From the NCBI GenBank assembly GCA_946042285.1, contig CAMGDK010000040.1, positions 1 through 11,958 on the forward strand: DNA of 11,958 bases, given 5' to 3'. The notes beneath the pieces were generated by a model, which was given only the letters and a program-made list of their open reading frames with translations, searched no databases and was not told the origin of the DNA. Made by a program: the position numbers and the translations under genes. Numbering within the stretch: position 1 is the first letter of the stretch; the number at the start of each line of letters is the position of its first letter. The stretch is from an uncultured Clostridia bacterium (lineage in GTDB: Bacteria; Bacillota; Clostridia; Oscillospirales; Acutalibacteraceae). Positions 1 to 7,014 of this stretch are shown here, piece after piece.

Positions 1-2
1 TG

Positions 3-983
3 CTACTCTTCAATAAATATAGGATTTGTGAATGCCCAAATAAAATCAGGTACGGTGCCGTCACCCTTAATAAATCTGCTTTCAACTGCTGTATATACTC
101 GCTTGATTACGGACTTAAGAGTGTATGTAACCTCGGCTCTGACAAAGCCTACCTCCTCAACATCAACAGTCGTCATAAAGCTTTCACTGTTCTTGACTGC
201 TTTACTTGAGTAAATCACCTTGTCGTTGTTGTAAACGGTAACGGTCTGTCCCTTTTTAAGCTTAGTGACCTTAAGCTCAAGCTTTTGCATGTCGGCAAGC
301 TTAACAGTGTCGCCGACCTGTGCATCACCCATGTTCATATAAATCATCGTACTGTTTGGAGAATTTGTAACAACGCTCCTACCCTCGCGCATAGCTTCAA
401 GAATGTCGCTTGGGGTGTTGCTTTTAGCCAAAACATGAGTAGTCGGCATAGCAAGAAGCGGCACGCCGTATTTGTCGCTGTGATAATCCGAGCCGCCGAC
501 TGCGCCGATACGCCTGCCCTTTAGCAGCTGCTTAACCCACCAGTCGCGGTTTTTCATGTTGTCGCTGTGCTGAATTGTGTTCCACACCTCAACACAGTCG
601 AACGGATAATACTCTAAATCAAGCTTATATCCGCAGTTTGAGCAAAACGGATGATTGACGGAAATTGTTGCACCTGCTGCTTTGCACTGCGTTAAAATGT
701 TGAAATAGTCGTCGTCCGTATCAAGCGTGTAGGGTGGCTTGGCAGGAACTCCTGCACCCCATACATTCACATGACCGTTTGCACCTGTAACCTCTTGTCC
801 CTGAATTACGAGAATGTCACCGTCGTAATAGCTTTCATCAACAGAATTGAAATTATGGTCTGTGATAATCATAAAATCAAGTCCCTTTTCCTTGCATGCG
901 TCAACAAGCTGACCTTTAGTCAAAACACCGTCGCTGTTGACTGTATGCAGGTGGGTGTCGCCCTTAAACCACTGTCTTTCCAT
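3..983 (-). CDS. PHP-domain metallohydrolase, CehA/McbA type
   Basis: This 326-aa protein is a predicted metal-dependent phosphoesterase or hydrolase of the PHP superfamily, complete with a TAG stop at the very edge of the window. The PHP metal ligands are visible in order: H11 and H13 with D18 (GDTHLHTVNSDG), D42-H43 (TDHN), E64, H71, H111 (NHP), E133 (EVW) and D166-x-H168 (GSDYH). Residues from about 205 form a C-terminal beta-rich domain ending TNPIF, as is usual in CehA/McbA relatives. There is no signal peptide, so it should be cytosolic. A GGGAG ribosome site (990-994) supports the ATG at 983. It is the last visible gene of the minus-strand operon, 22 bases after the GH30 gene. It is a paralogue of the PHP gene at 7014-7961. 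Known family members cleave phosphodiesters, phosphomonoesters or carbamates; the substrate here cannot be read from sequence. Confidence 0.9.
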   Translation of the reverse strand: MERQWFKGDTHLHTVNSDGVLTKGQLVDACKEKGLDFMIITDHNFNSVDESYYDGDILVIQGQEVTGANGHVNVWGAGVPAKPPYTLDTDDDYFNILTQCKAAGATISVNHPFCSNCGYKLDLEYYPFDCVEVWNTIQHSDNMKNRDWWVKQLLKGRRIGAVGGSDYHSDKYGVPLLAMPTTHVLAKSNTPSDILEAMREGRSVVTNSPNSTMIYMNMGDAQVGDTVKLADMQKLELKVTKLKKGQTVTVYNNDKVIYSSKAVKNSESFMTTVDVEEVGFVRAEVTYTLKSVIKRVYTAVESRFIKGDGTVPDFIWAFTNPIFIEE

Positions 984-1005
984 ACTATTCTCCCGTAAAT
1001 AATAA

Positions 1006-2352
1006 CTACCGATAAATGATTGTTGAAATGCTCATCGGCCCAAGCTCAATTTTTTTAGCGTCAACTGCTTTTTCGGCAAGCTGAACGCTTTGATTTGATG
1101 TGATAACCAATGCATTGTCTGATTTAACATCTGCTTCAATTACTCGTTTTGCCTTGCTGTAATTGACTGCAACTACTGCCTTTTTTCCGTCCTCAAGCTC
1201 AAAAGCGAAAAGCGACAGTCCTCTGTTTGTCCTAAATCCAATATCAAGACTTTTACTGCCTGACGGAATATATTTTGAAAAATGTGCCATGGCATAATAT
1301 CTCATTGCAACATGGTAGCTCGAGAAATCGTCGTTTGCAACAAGGAGACCGTCGCTAAAGCACCTGCCGTCCTCGCTCAAGGTGCCAATCTGATTAACGC
1401 AAACCCACGCCGTCCAGCTGTCTGCACCTGTATAGATTAAATCCTCGCCGATAATCCTTGCCATTATCAAGGCTGACTCGATAGATTTTGTATCGTGCTT
1501 ACACGGAAGCTCGCACCACTCGCTCATATCAAATCGAGGTGTTTTAATATTCCTTTTTGCCCATTTGCCGAATGACAATTTGTTTTCGGGGTTATTGTCG
1601 CAATGATATGAATGATAAGCAAACACATCAAGATATTTCATGATAAGCGGCTCTGAGGCGAGAAGAGTGTAATACCTTTTTGTAAGCTCGGATATTTCAC
1701 CGCTTTCGGGGCCGTAAAGAAGAAGCGACGATTTTCTGCGCTCAAGCTCCTTTGCGACGGCAAGGAAGCAGTCCTTAACCTCCTCCGGCTCGTAGTGACA
1801 GCCCTCCTGCCAAACAAAATCTCCTCCCCATTTCCACTGAGGCTCATTGATAGGGCTGATATATTTTACAGGGTAGCCCTGCTCAACAAAATGCTCTGCT
1901 ATATCAACAATATATTTTGCAAAAGCGTCATACTTACTGTGGTCGAGATTTGAAAAATGCTCTGTAAATCCGCCGCTCGCCTGACCTGAATATGTATGAG
2001 TGTAATGCGGTGAATTTACAAAAAATATCAGTGTGTCAACATTACCCGTTGCAAGCGCCTTATCCATTACCTTGACGGCATTCGCATCCGCACTCCAATC
2101 GTATCTGCCGTCAGGCTTCATAAAGGAGTCAACAACCCGCCACGGATTGCCGACACGACAGCTGTCCTTGTCGTAACCGCCTCCGACATTGTAGCGGTAG
2201 ATATTCATTTTTAAGCCGTTGTCGCCGTAAAGAAGATTGACAACATCGCTTGCCGTTTTATCATCGCTGATATTAGGGCTCCACCAGCATGCAGAGCCGC
2301 CAAATCCCTTAATCGTTTTGATTTTCTTTGCATTTTTTAAATTGATTTTCAT
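1006..2352 (-). CDS. Glycoside hydrolase family 30-like enzyme (cytosolic)
   Basis: This 448-aa protein looks like a retaining beta-glycosidase of clan GH-A, family GH30 (O-glycosyl hydrolase, COG5520 type). It has the N-terminal GFGGSACWW motif at residues 17-24. The acid/base glutamate is E170 in SPINEPQWKW, and the nucleophile is E278 in DMSEW. A C-terminal beta side domain runs from about 350 to 448. The NEPQW context resembles endo-beta-1,6-galactanase/glucanase-like GH30 enzymes as much as glucosylceramidases, so the sugar linkage is left open. There is no signal peptide, unlike most GH30 enzymes, so it should work inside the cell on an imported or endogenous glycoside. It starts 9 bases after the ClC stop codon, with a weak TAGGTTAC ribosome site overlapping that stop, which suggests translational coupling. 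Confidence 0.88.
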   Translation of the reverse strand: MKINLKNAKKIKTIKGFGGSACWWSPNISDDKTASDVVNLLYGDNGLKMNIYRYNVGGGYDKDSCRVGNPWRVVDSFMKPDGRYDWSADANAVKVMDKALATGNVDTLIFFVNSPHYTHTYSGQASGGFTEHFSNLDHSKYDAFAKYIVDIAEHFVEQGYPVKYISPINEPQWKWGGDFVWQEGCHYEPEEVKDCFLAVAKELERRKSSLLLYGPESGEISELTKRYYTLLASEPLIMKYLDVFAYHSYHCDNNPENKLSFGKWAKRNIKTPRFDMSEWCELPCKHDTKSIESALIMARIIGEDLIYTGADSWTAWVCVNQIGTLSEDGRCFSDGLLVANDDFSSYHVAMRYYAMAHFSKYIPSGSKSLDIGFRTNRGLSLFAFELEDGKKAVVAVNYSKAKRVIEADVKSDNALVITSNQSVQLAEKAVDAKKIELGPMSISTIIYR

Positions 2353-2361
2353 AACAGTAAC

Positions 2362-3927
2362 CTATCCGTTTATTAAAGTATTCAGCTTTTCGCCATCCTT
2401 TGAAAAATGACGCTGGCTTACAAGAATAACAAGCTCGTCACCCTCCTTAAGCACCGTATCGCCCTTAGGTGTAACCGACACTCCGTCACGCTCTACGCTG
2501 ACAACAAGGCAATGCTTGCCCCAATCGACATCCATAATTCTCTTTTTCTTGAGCGGACTGCCAACCGGAATAACAAATGTTTGAAGCACCTTTTCGTCCG
2601 TGTCCTTAAAGTCACTCTTATGCTTTGATGAACCGACAAGCCTTTCAAGCAAGGTTTCGTAAATAGGATTAACACCGATAAGATTTGCAACTGCATAGCT
2701 GATAAGGCTTACCGTTGCAAGCGGTAAAATGTTGTTCATATTTCCCGTAAGCTCATACACAAGCACAATGCCTGTGATGGGACTTCTTACGATTGATGCA
2801 AAGAAGCCTGCCATGCCGAGAACAACAAACTCCTCGTAAAACTCGTTGCCCAAATCAAACAGTCCAATCGACACCGAGCCGAAGATTGCGCCGAGGTACG
2901 CACCAAGGATGCACAGCGGATAAAGTGTGCCGCCCGGTGCTGCGCTTGCAAAGCTGAACGCACCGAAAATGAATTTGCCCAAAAGCAGTATTATCATGTA
3001 TGAAAGCTGAGGATGCTCCTTTAGCAAAAGCTCTGCCATTGAATGACCGCCGCAGAGAATTTGCGGGAACACAAGGCCTACCGCACCGCTGATGATAAAC
3101 ACGACCGGAAGCTTGATGTACTGCGGAATTTTGCTTATTTTTTTGTATAAATCCTGACACTTAACCATAATCAAATTGTAGCCTGCACCGCTCAAGCCGA
3201 GTGCTACACCGATTATCAAAAGAAGCCAATAATATCTTAACGGAAAATTAACCGTGTTGTAGTTAAAGGTTGTGCTTTGACCGAAGAAAATCTTTGATGT
3301 GAAATCTGCCGTGATTGCGGCAACAATACCCATACAAAGTATGCTTTTGTCAAAGGAATGATGAATTTCCTCAAGCACAAACATTGTGCCGGCAAGAGGG
3401 GCGTTGAACGCCGCCGCCATTCCTGCGCCGCCACCGCAGCTAATCATGCGAAGCTCGGTTGTTTTGTCTGCCCTTGTAATTCGTGCAACGCCCTTGCCTG
3501 CCATGCCGCCAAGCTGAACGCTCGGTCCCTCCCTGCCAAGAGAAAGACCTGCAAAAACGGAAATTGTACCTCCGACAAATTTGCCGAGAATTACTCTCCA
3601 CCAGCTTGGATTGAAATGACCTTTAATCTCACCGTTAATCTGCGGTATGCCCGAGCCTGCCACCATCGGCTCGCGCTTAATTATATGTGCAACCAAAAAG
3701 CCGAGGGCGCCGAGAATTAAAAACCACACTGCCACTCGCATTGGATTGCCCTTTACAAAAGCTATTACCCTCATGAGCGAGGACTCTGCAAACGAGAGCA
3801 TATATCTGTAAAGCACTGCGGTAATTCCTGCTGCCAAGCCTACCTCAACACCTCTTACGATTAGATAAAAGCTTTCCTTTCTGCGAAATTCAATTTTTCT
3901 GTATGTTGATTTTTCTTTTTCCTTCAT
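2362..3927 (-). CDS. ClC-family chloride/proton transporter with TrkA-C tail
   Basis: This 521-aa integral membrane protein has the full ClC signature. GSGIP is at 91-95 (Ser anion ligand S92), and GREGP at 131-135 holds the gating glutamate E133. FNAPLAG is followed by E186-E187, where E187 matches the proton-pathway glutamate of E. coli ClC-ec1. GGTLYP is at 332-337, and Y423 in NPIY matches the inner-gate tyrosine Y445. Both glutamates are kept, so a 2Cl-/H+ antiporter is more likely than a passive channel. GREGP rather than GREGV, together with a retained GSGIP motif, argues against a fluoride exporter. Residues from about 448 to 519 form a cytosolic TrkA-C (RCK-C) domain that may bind a regulatory ligand. 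The start codon lies 2 bases after the MarR stop, so the two genes are almost certainly cotranscribed. Confidence 0.95.
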   Translation of the reverse strand: MKEKEKSTYRKIEFRRKESFYLIVRGVEVGLAAGITAVLYRYMLSFAESSLMRVIAFVKGNPMRVAVWFLILGALGFLVAHIIKREPMVAGSGIPQINGEIKGHFNPSWWRVILGKFVGGTISVFAGLSLGREGPSVQLGGMAGKGVARITRADKTTELRMISCGGGAGMAAAFNAPLAGTMFVLEEIHHSFDKSILCMGIVAAITADFTSKIFFGQSTTFNYNTVNFPLRYYWLLLIIGVALGLSGAGYNLIMVKCQDLYKKISKIPQYIKLPVVFIISGAVGLVFPQILCGGHSMAELLLKEHPQLSYMIILLLGKFIFGAFSFASAAPGGTLYPLCILGAYLGAIFGSVSIGLFDLGNEFYEEFVVLGMAGFFASIVRSPITGIVLVYELTGNMNNILPLATVSLISYAVANLIGVNPIYETLLERLVGSSKHKSDFKDTDEKVLQTFVIPVGSPLKKKRIMDVDWGKHCLVVSVERDGVSVTPKGDTVLKEGDELVILVSQRHFSKDGEKLNTLING

Positions 3928-3929
3928 TG

Positions 3930-4385
3930 TTACTTTGCCTGTTGCATTATGCCCTTTGCATTATTACTCATGATTTCAAGCACTCTTTTAAAGCACTCCA
4001 TATCCTGATTGTCTATGCCCTGTGCAAGCGAGCTTAGGTATGAATCAAGCTCCTTACAGCACACATCGTTAATCATTTTTGCGCCCTGCGTTGCAGTCAC
4101 TCTTTTAAGCCTTGCGTCGTTGTTGACGAGGCTTCTCTCTACAAGTCCCTGCTTCTCAAGCTCCTTGAGAATATTTGATACTGTTGAGCGATTAAGAGAA
4201 AACTGCCTTTCAATATCACGCTGATAAATGTCCCTGTCGTCATTGTCGCACAAATACGCAATAATATATCCGTATGACGATGAAAACTGCTGAGGATATA
4301 TTGCCTTGTGAATGTTGTGAGCAGTATTGATTATACTGCTTGAAACAGAAATAATATCCGACCTTAAATTTGTTATATCGTCCAT
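3930..4385 (-). CDS. MarR-family transcriptional regulator
   Basis: This 151-aa protein is of typical MarR length, with a central winged helix-turn-helix. The recognition helix spans about residues 64-81 (LNRSTVSNILKELEKQGL). The wing spans about 82-98 and carries the characteristic NNDARLKRVTAT segment with the D90/R92 pair. The N- and C-terminal helices would form the dimer interface. The ATG at 4385 has a strong GAGGAG ribosome site (4392-4397). It sits third in the operon, 14 bases after the dehydrogenase and 2 bases before ClC. Because no promoter separates it from its neighbours, it probably autoregulates the whole operon from the divergent region at 6436-6573. The ligand is unknown; MarR proteins usually sense small phenolics, metals, oxidants or a pathway metabolite. 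Confidence 0.93.
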   Translation of the reverse strand: MDDITNLRSDIISVSSSIINTAHNIHKAIYPQQFSSSYGYIIAYLCDNDDRDIYQRDIERQFSLNRSTVSNILKELEKQGLVERSLVNNDARLKRVTATQGAKMINDVCCKELDSYLSSLAQGIDNQDMECFKRVLEIMSNNAKGIMQQAK

Positions 4386-4399
4386 AGACTGCTCCTCTG

Positions 4400-5530
4400 C
4401 TACCTTAAGCTATCATACATGTCCCTGATGTTTTCACTTGTGAGAGTGATTGGATTTCTTGTCATAAGCATTGACATGCTCTTTTGAGTGAGCTCTTCAA
4501 TTTGCTCATCTGTTGTGCATCCTATGTCGCTGAGTCTGCACGCCATACCCATTCTTATTTTCATGGCAGTAATTTCGTCTGCCATTTTGTATGCATCCTC
4601 AAATCCGCAATCTCTTGCAAACGCCAGCAATCTGCCGTCCTCGTCGGCATATTTTGCGTTGAAGCGAACAAAATAGTCAAGCGTGAATGCGCACGCCTCA
4701 CCGTGAGGCACACCGTAAATATTTGTGAGCGGGAACGAGCAGGCGTGTGAGCCTGTTGTGCGCGGATGACTGAATGCAACACCGGCAACGATTGAAGCCT
4801 CTGCCATTTTTTCTCTCGCCTCAAGGTCCTGCGGATTGTTATACGCCCTGTCGAGCCACTCAAAAACGAGCCTTGCCGAATGAACGGAGCATGCAGAGCA
4901 AATAGGCTGATGAATCGTTGCCCAATAGCTTTCAATTGCATGAGAAAGCACATCAAGTCCCGTTGAAGCGGTAACGCGCTGCGGCACCGTTAATGTTAAT
5001 TCGGGATCAACGACTGCGATTTTAGGATACATGGCAGGATCGTTCATAGGATTTTTCAAATTCTTTTGAACATCTGTTAAAACCGCGATATTCGTAACCT
5101 CGGAGGCGGTGCCGGAGGTTGTTGCAACGGCAATCATGGGAATTGCCTCGTCGGCGCAAACCTGCCTGCCCTCACTGTGATACTCGCGGATTTTTGAATT
5201 GCCCTTTGCAATTGCACACGCCGCCTTACAGCAATCCATCGGCGAGCCTCCGCCGAGCGCTACGGCAAAGTCGGCACCCTCGCTTCTCATAAGCGCAACG
5301 CAATCGTCAACATTGTCTGTTGTAGGATTTGGGCGCACATCGCTGAAAACAGCGGTAATCAAGCCGTTTGAAAGCTTAACAAATTCATCGGCAACGCCGT
5401 TTTTTGTGAAGCTTTTGCCGCATACAAGCACACCCCTTGTACCGCCTATTTCCTTAATATATTCTTCAAGATTATTCCTTTTACCTACGCCGAAAACAAG
5501 CTTTACCGGCAAATTAAATTCCCAATTCAT
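4400..5530 (-). CDS. Iron-containing (group III) alcohol dehydrogenase
   Basis: This 376-aa NAD(P)-dependent aldehyde reductase/alcohol dehydrogenase of the Fe-ADH family has a Rossmann-like N-terminal half with GGGSPMD (93-99) for nucleotide binding, then a helical metal domain. The metal ligands are D193, H197, H262 and H276, spaced as in lactaldehyde reductase FucO. The conserved second histidine of the usual HxxxH segment (FucO H267) is F266 here (SHACSFPL). The segment SHACSFPLTNIYG plus PHGEACAFTLD reminds me of phosphonoacetaldehyde reductase-like members. That is recollection only, and no other phosphonate gene is in view. The AGGTGAT ribosome site (5534-5540) fixes the ATG at 5530. 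It is the second gene of the operon, 11 bases after the PI-PLC-like gene. The substrate is unassigned. Confidence 0.92.
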   Translation of the reverse strand: MNWEFNLPVKLVFGVGKRNNLEEYIKEIGGTRGVLVCGKSFTKNGVADEFVKLSNGLITAVFSDVRPNPTTDNVDDCVALMRSEGADFAVALGGGSPMDCCKAACAIAKGNSKIREYHSEGRQVCADEAIPMIAVATTSGTASEVTNIAVLTDVQKNLKNPMNDPAMYPKIAVVDPELTLTVPQRVTASTGLDVLSHAIESYWATIHQPICSACSVHSARLVFEWLDRAYNNPQDLEAREKMAEASIVAGVAFSHPRTTGSHACSFPLTNIYGVPHGEACAFTLDYFVRFNAKYADEDGRLLAFARDCGFEDAYKMADEITAMKIRMGMACRLSDIGCTTDEQIEELTQKSMSMLMTRNPITLTSENIRDMYDSLR

Positions 5531-5541
5531 GCTATCACCTG

Positions 5542-6435
5542 CTATATAATATTTGTGTCGAAATTTGTTGAAATCACCTTTTCAACAAGCTTTTCAGTCG
5601 GAAAATCCATGTATATAGTACCATAATACCTTTTACTGTCAAGGCTGTAATCATCAAACATGCGGTTGATATATTTTGCATTGCCCTTAGGTCCCTTAAG
5701 TCCGCCTGCCGTTGAAAGATAATTGACGATATACTTACCGTTAAACTCTGTCATTGAGTCAAGAAACGGCTTAATCACATCGTTCCATCTTGGCTTTGGC
5801 TTATATTTAAACCTGTCCTGCACGGTAAATGTCATACTGCCTGCTTCAAGCTCAAGCGCATCCGGCACAAGCTGAGTTTGCTCAACCCATTTGGAAAAGT
5901 CAACGCCTGTGTCGGCACCTGCATATTTGCCCTCGTCCCTTTTGCAACGCCTGATAAGTACGATTTTACCTCTCACCTCGTCAAGTGTAGGCGAGCAGTT
6001 TTTGAGATACCATTTGTCAGGATTCTTTGAAATGTATGTGCTGTAAAGATTGTCAAAGCATTTCTCCTGCTCTTTGCCGCTGTCGTTTTTGAACTGAAAA
6101 ATGATTGTCTCGCTCTTATGCTCGTTTAAAAATTTGTAGCAGCAATCGAGCACATATTCCATATCCATTTGCGCGGAAAAATGATTTGCAGTGGTAAACG
6201 CCTTTGTAATCCCGTGAACCATTTTAAGCCTGCTGCCGCGAGCCTGCACCCTAATGTCAAGAGCGCGAACGCCTATGCAAAGCTGGTCGTAGATATTCAT
6301 GCTTTGGCATTTTGCAAAATGAGAAAGCTGAACATACTGCGTAACGCAATCGTGTGTGCCGACAAGATTCAGGCAAAACAGCCTTCTGTCACCGTCAATT
6401 CCCGACATCCACGAATTAAGATTTAGTCCTTTCAT
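5542..6435 (-). CDS. PI-PLC X-domain phosphodiesterase without signal peptide
   Basis: This 297-aa protein resembles bacterial phosphatidylinositol-specific phospholipase C, which cleaves PI by attack of the inositol 2-hydroxyl to give inositol 1,2-cyclic phosphate. Motifs in family order are VGTHD with H28-D29, ALDIRV with D60 and R62, VHG with H74, the SETIIF strand (about 108-113), RGKIVLIRR (about 155-163) and a C-terminal YMDFP with D277. They match the B. cereus catalytic set H32, D33, D67, R69, H82 and D274 by position and context. The secreted enzymes carry a signal peptide. This one begins MKGLNLNSWMSG, and an in-frame TGA three codons upstream blocks extension. It is the first gene of the six-gene operon, with a GGTGAT ribosome site (6441-6446). 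The true substrate may not be PI. Confidence 0.87.
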   Translation of the reverse strand: MKGLNLNSWMSGIDGDRRLFCLNLVGTHDCVTQYVQLSHFAKCQSMNIYDQLCIGVRALDIRVQARGSRLKMVHGITKAFTTANHFSAQMDMEYVLDCCYKFLNEHKSETIIFQFKNDSGKEQEKCFDNLYSTYISKNPDKWYLKNCSPTLDEVRGKIVLIRRCKRDEGKYAGADTGVDFSKWVEQTQLVPDALELEAGSMTFTVQDRFKYKPKPRWNDVIKPFLDSMTEFNGKYIVNYLSTAGGLKGPKGNAKYINRMFDDYSLDSKRYYGTIYMDFPTEKLVEKVISTNFDTNII

Positions 6436-6440
6436 ACTTA

Positions 6441-6446
6441 ATCACC
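6441..6446 (-). promoter_or_regulatory. Ribosome binding site GGTGAT fixing the PI-PLC start
   Basis: GGTGAT on the minus strand lies 5 bases before the ATG at 6435 and pairs with the GATCACC part of the 16S 3' end. An in-frame TGA sits between it and the start codon, so no longer protein is possible. If the promoter at 6453-6481 is correct, transcription begins at about 6446, leaving this site at the extreme 5' end of the message with a leader of only about 11 bases. Confidence 0.5.
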
Positions 6447-6452
6447 AAAAAC

Positions 6453-6481
6453 ACTATAACATTTTTGTTGAATAATATCAA
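6453..6481 (-). promoter_or_regulatory. Sigma-A promoter of the six-gene minus-strand operon
   Basis: Read on the minus strand, the -35 hexamer TTGATA (6476-6481) is followed by a 17-bp spacer and the -10 hexamer TATAGT (6453-6458). Each differs from consensus by one base. The predicted start of transcription is near 6446. It is the only good promoter upstream of the PI-PLC gene, and the later operon genes have no gap large enough for another. Confidence 0.65.
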
Positions 6482-6510
6482 TTGAAAATAGACAAAATAT
6501 CCCATATAAT
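6482..6510 (+). promoter_or_regulatory. Sigma-A promoter of the plus-strand gene pair
   Basis: The -35 hexamer TTGAAA (6482-6487), a 17-bp spacer and a perfect -10 TATAAT (6505-6510) form a near-consensus promoter, with transcription expected from about 6517. The leader before the ATG at 6574 is about 57 bases. The -35 directly abuts the -35 of the opposite promoter. A second TATAAT at 6525-6530 has no matching -35. Confidence 0.65.
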
Positions 6511-6512
6511 TT

Positions 6513-6531
6513 AATTATATATATTATAATT
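6513..6531. promoter_or_regulatory. AT-rich inverted repeat, candidate MarR operator
   Basis: AATTATA (6513-6519) and TATAATT (6525-6531) are perfect 7-bp inverted arms around a 5-bp centre. The element covers the predicted +1 of the plus-strand promoter, a typical repressor position. The size fits a MarR dimer site. The sequence is pure A/T, so chance is a real alternative. Confidence 0.3.
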
Positions 6532-6573
6532 TTTTACCGCGCCGCAAAAGTCGGCGGAGGGGGCAGACTTTTT

Positions 6574-7014
6574 ATGACAATTTTTCAGGCAAAGGGTAAA
6601 ATCACGGTTGCGAATGACAAGACTAATCTTATACACAGATTTGATGTGCCCGAAGGAATAAAGGCACTTAAGATTACCTACTCATACTCACCCAAAACAC
6701 TTGACGACAGGGAAAAGGCTGTTGCCGTTATCAGTAAATGCTTTGAAAAATACGACGAGCGTATTATCACAAGACCGGCTGACTATTTGCCTGTTAAAAA
6801 TCTTATCACGCTTTCCGTTGACTGCAACGGCGAATACAGAGGCGCGGCACACAGGCAGGATAACGAGCAGGTGCACATCATTTCCGAGGATAAGGCATCA
6901 CCCGGATTTATCAAGGGCAGAGTTGATGCACTCGAATGGGACATCATGCTGAATGTGCACAGCATCAGCTGTGATGTTGACTATCAAATACTTGTGGAGG
7001 GGGAAGAGAAATAA
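6574..7014 (+). CDS. Uncharacterised 146-aa protein, likely detached beta-domain of a PHP enzyme
   Basis: I do not recognise this as a named family. The 146-aa protein has no signal peptide or membrane segment. It alternates short hydrophobic strands (RFDVPEGIKALKITYSYSP, LITLSVDCN, WDIMLNVHSISCDVDYQILV) in a way that suggests a beta-sandwich. Similar stretches (a strand, then an RGAAHR-like turn, SPGFIKG and W-x-I-x-L) occur, as far as I recall, in the N-terminal region of longer CehA/McbA-type PHP proteins. This gene may therefore encode that domain as a separate subunit of the PHP protein that follows. Its stop overlaps the next ATG by one base (TAATG), which implies coupled translation. 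The ribosome site GGAGG (6556-6560) lies 13 bases from the ATG, longer than usual. Confidence 0.75.
   Translation: MTIFQAKGKITVANDKTNLIHRFDVPEGIKALKITYSYSPKTLDDREKAVAVISKCFEKYDERIITRPADYLPVKNLITLSVDCNGEYRGAAHRQDNEQVHIISEDKASPGFIKGRVDALEWDIMLNVHSISCDVDYQILVEGEEK

Noticed and set aside
3358..3720. 120-codon plus-strand open frame
   Set aside because: It is antisense to the ClC gene, Cys/Ala/His-rich, with no domain and no ribosome site context.
2362..3927. Fluoride-exporting CLC-F identity
   Set aside because: The protein has GREGP and an intact GSGIP, which are features of chloride/proton antiporters rather than fluoride exporters.
4561..4956. 131-codon minus-strand open frame
   Set aside because: It lies wholly inside the dehydrogenase gene in another frame, shows no family motifs, and its basic, low-complexity composition is typical of an out-of-frame shadow.
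5542..6435. Glycerophosphodiester phosphodiesterase (GDPD) identity for the PI-PLC-like gene
   Set aside because: Both families share a TIM barrel, but the order GTHD, LDIR, VHG, SETIIF and RGKIVL fits the PLC X domain, and the GDPD signature (HRG...EN) is missing.
6525..6530. Second TATAAT in the divergent gap as a separate promoter
   Set aside because: No recognisable -35 lies 16-18 bp upstream, and it is part of the AT-rich inverted repeat.
6540..6556. Small GC hairpin (CGCCG/CGGCG) in the leader of the 146-aa gene
   Set aside because: The stem is only 5 bp with a 7-base loop and no U-tract. It could slightly mask the GGAGG site, but it is too weak to call a riboswitch, attenuator or terminator.
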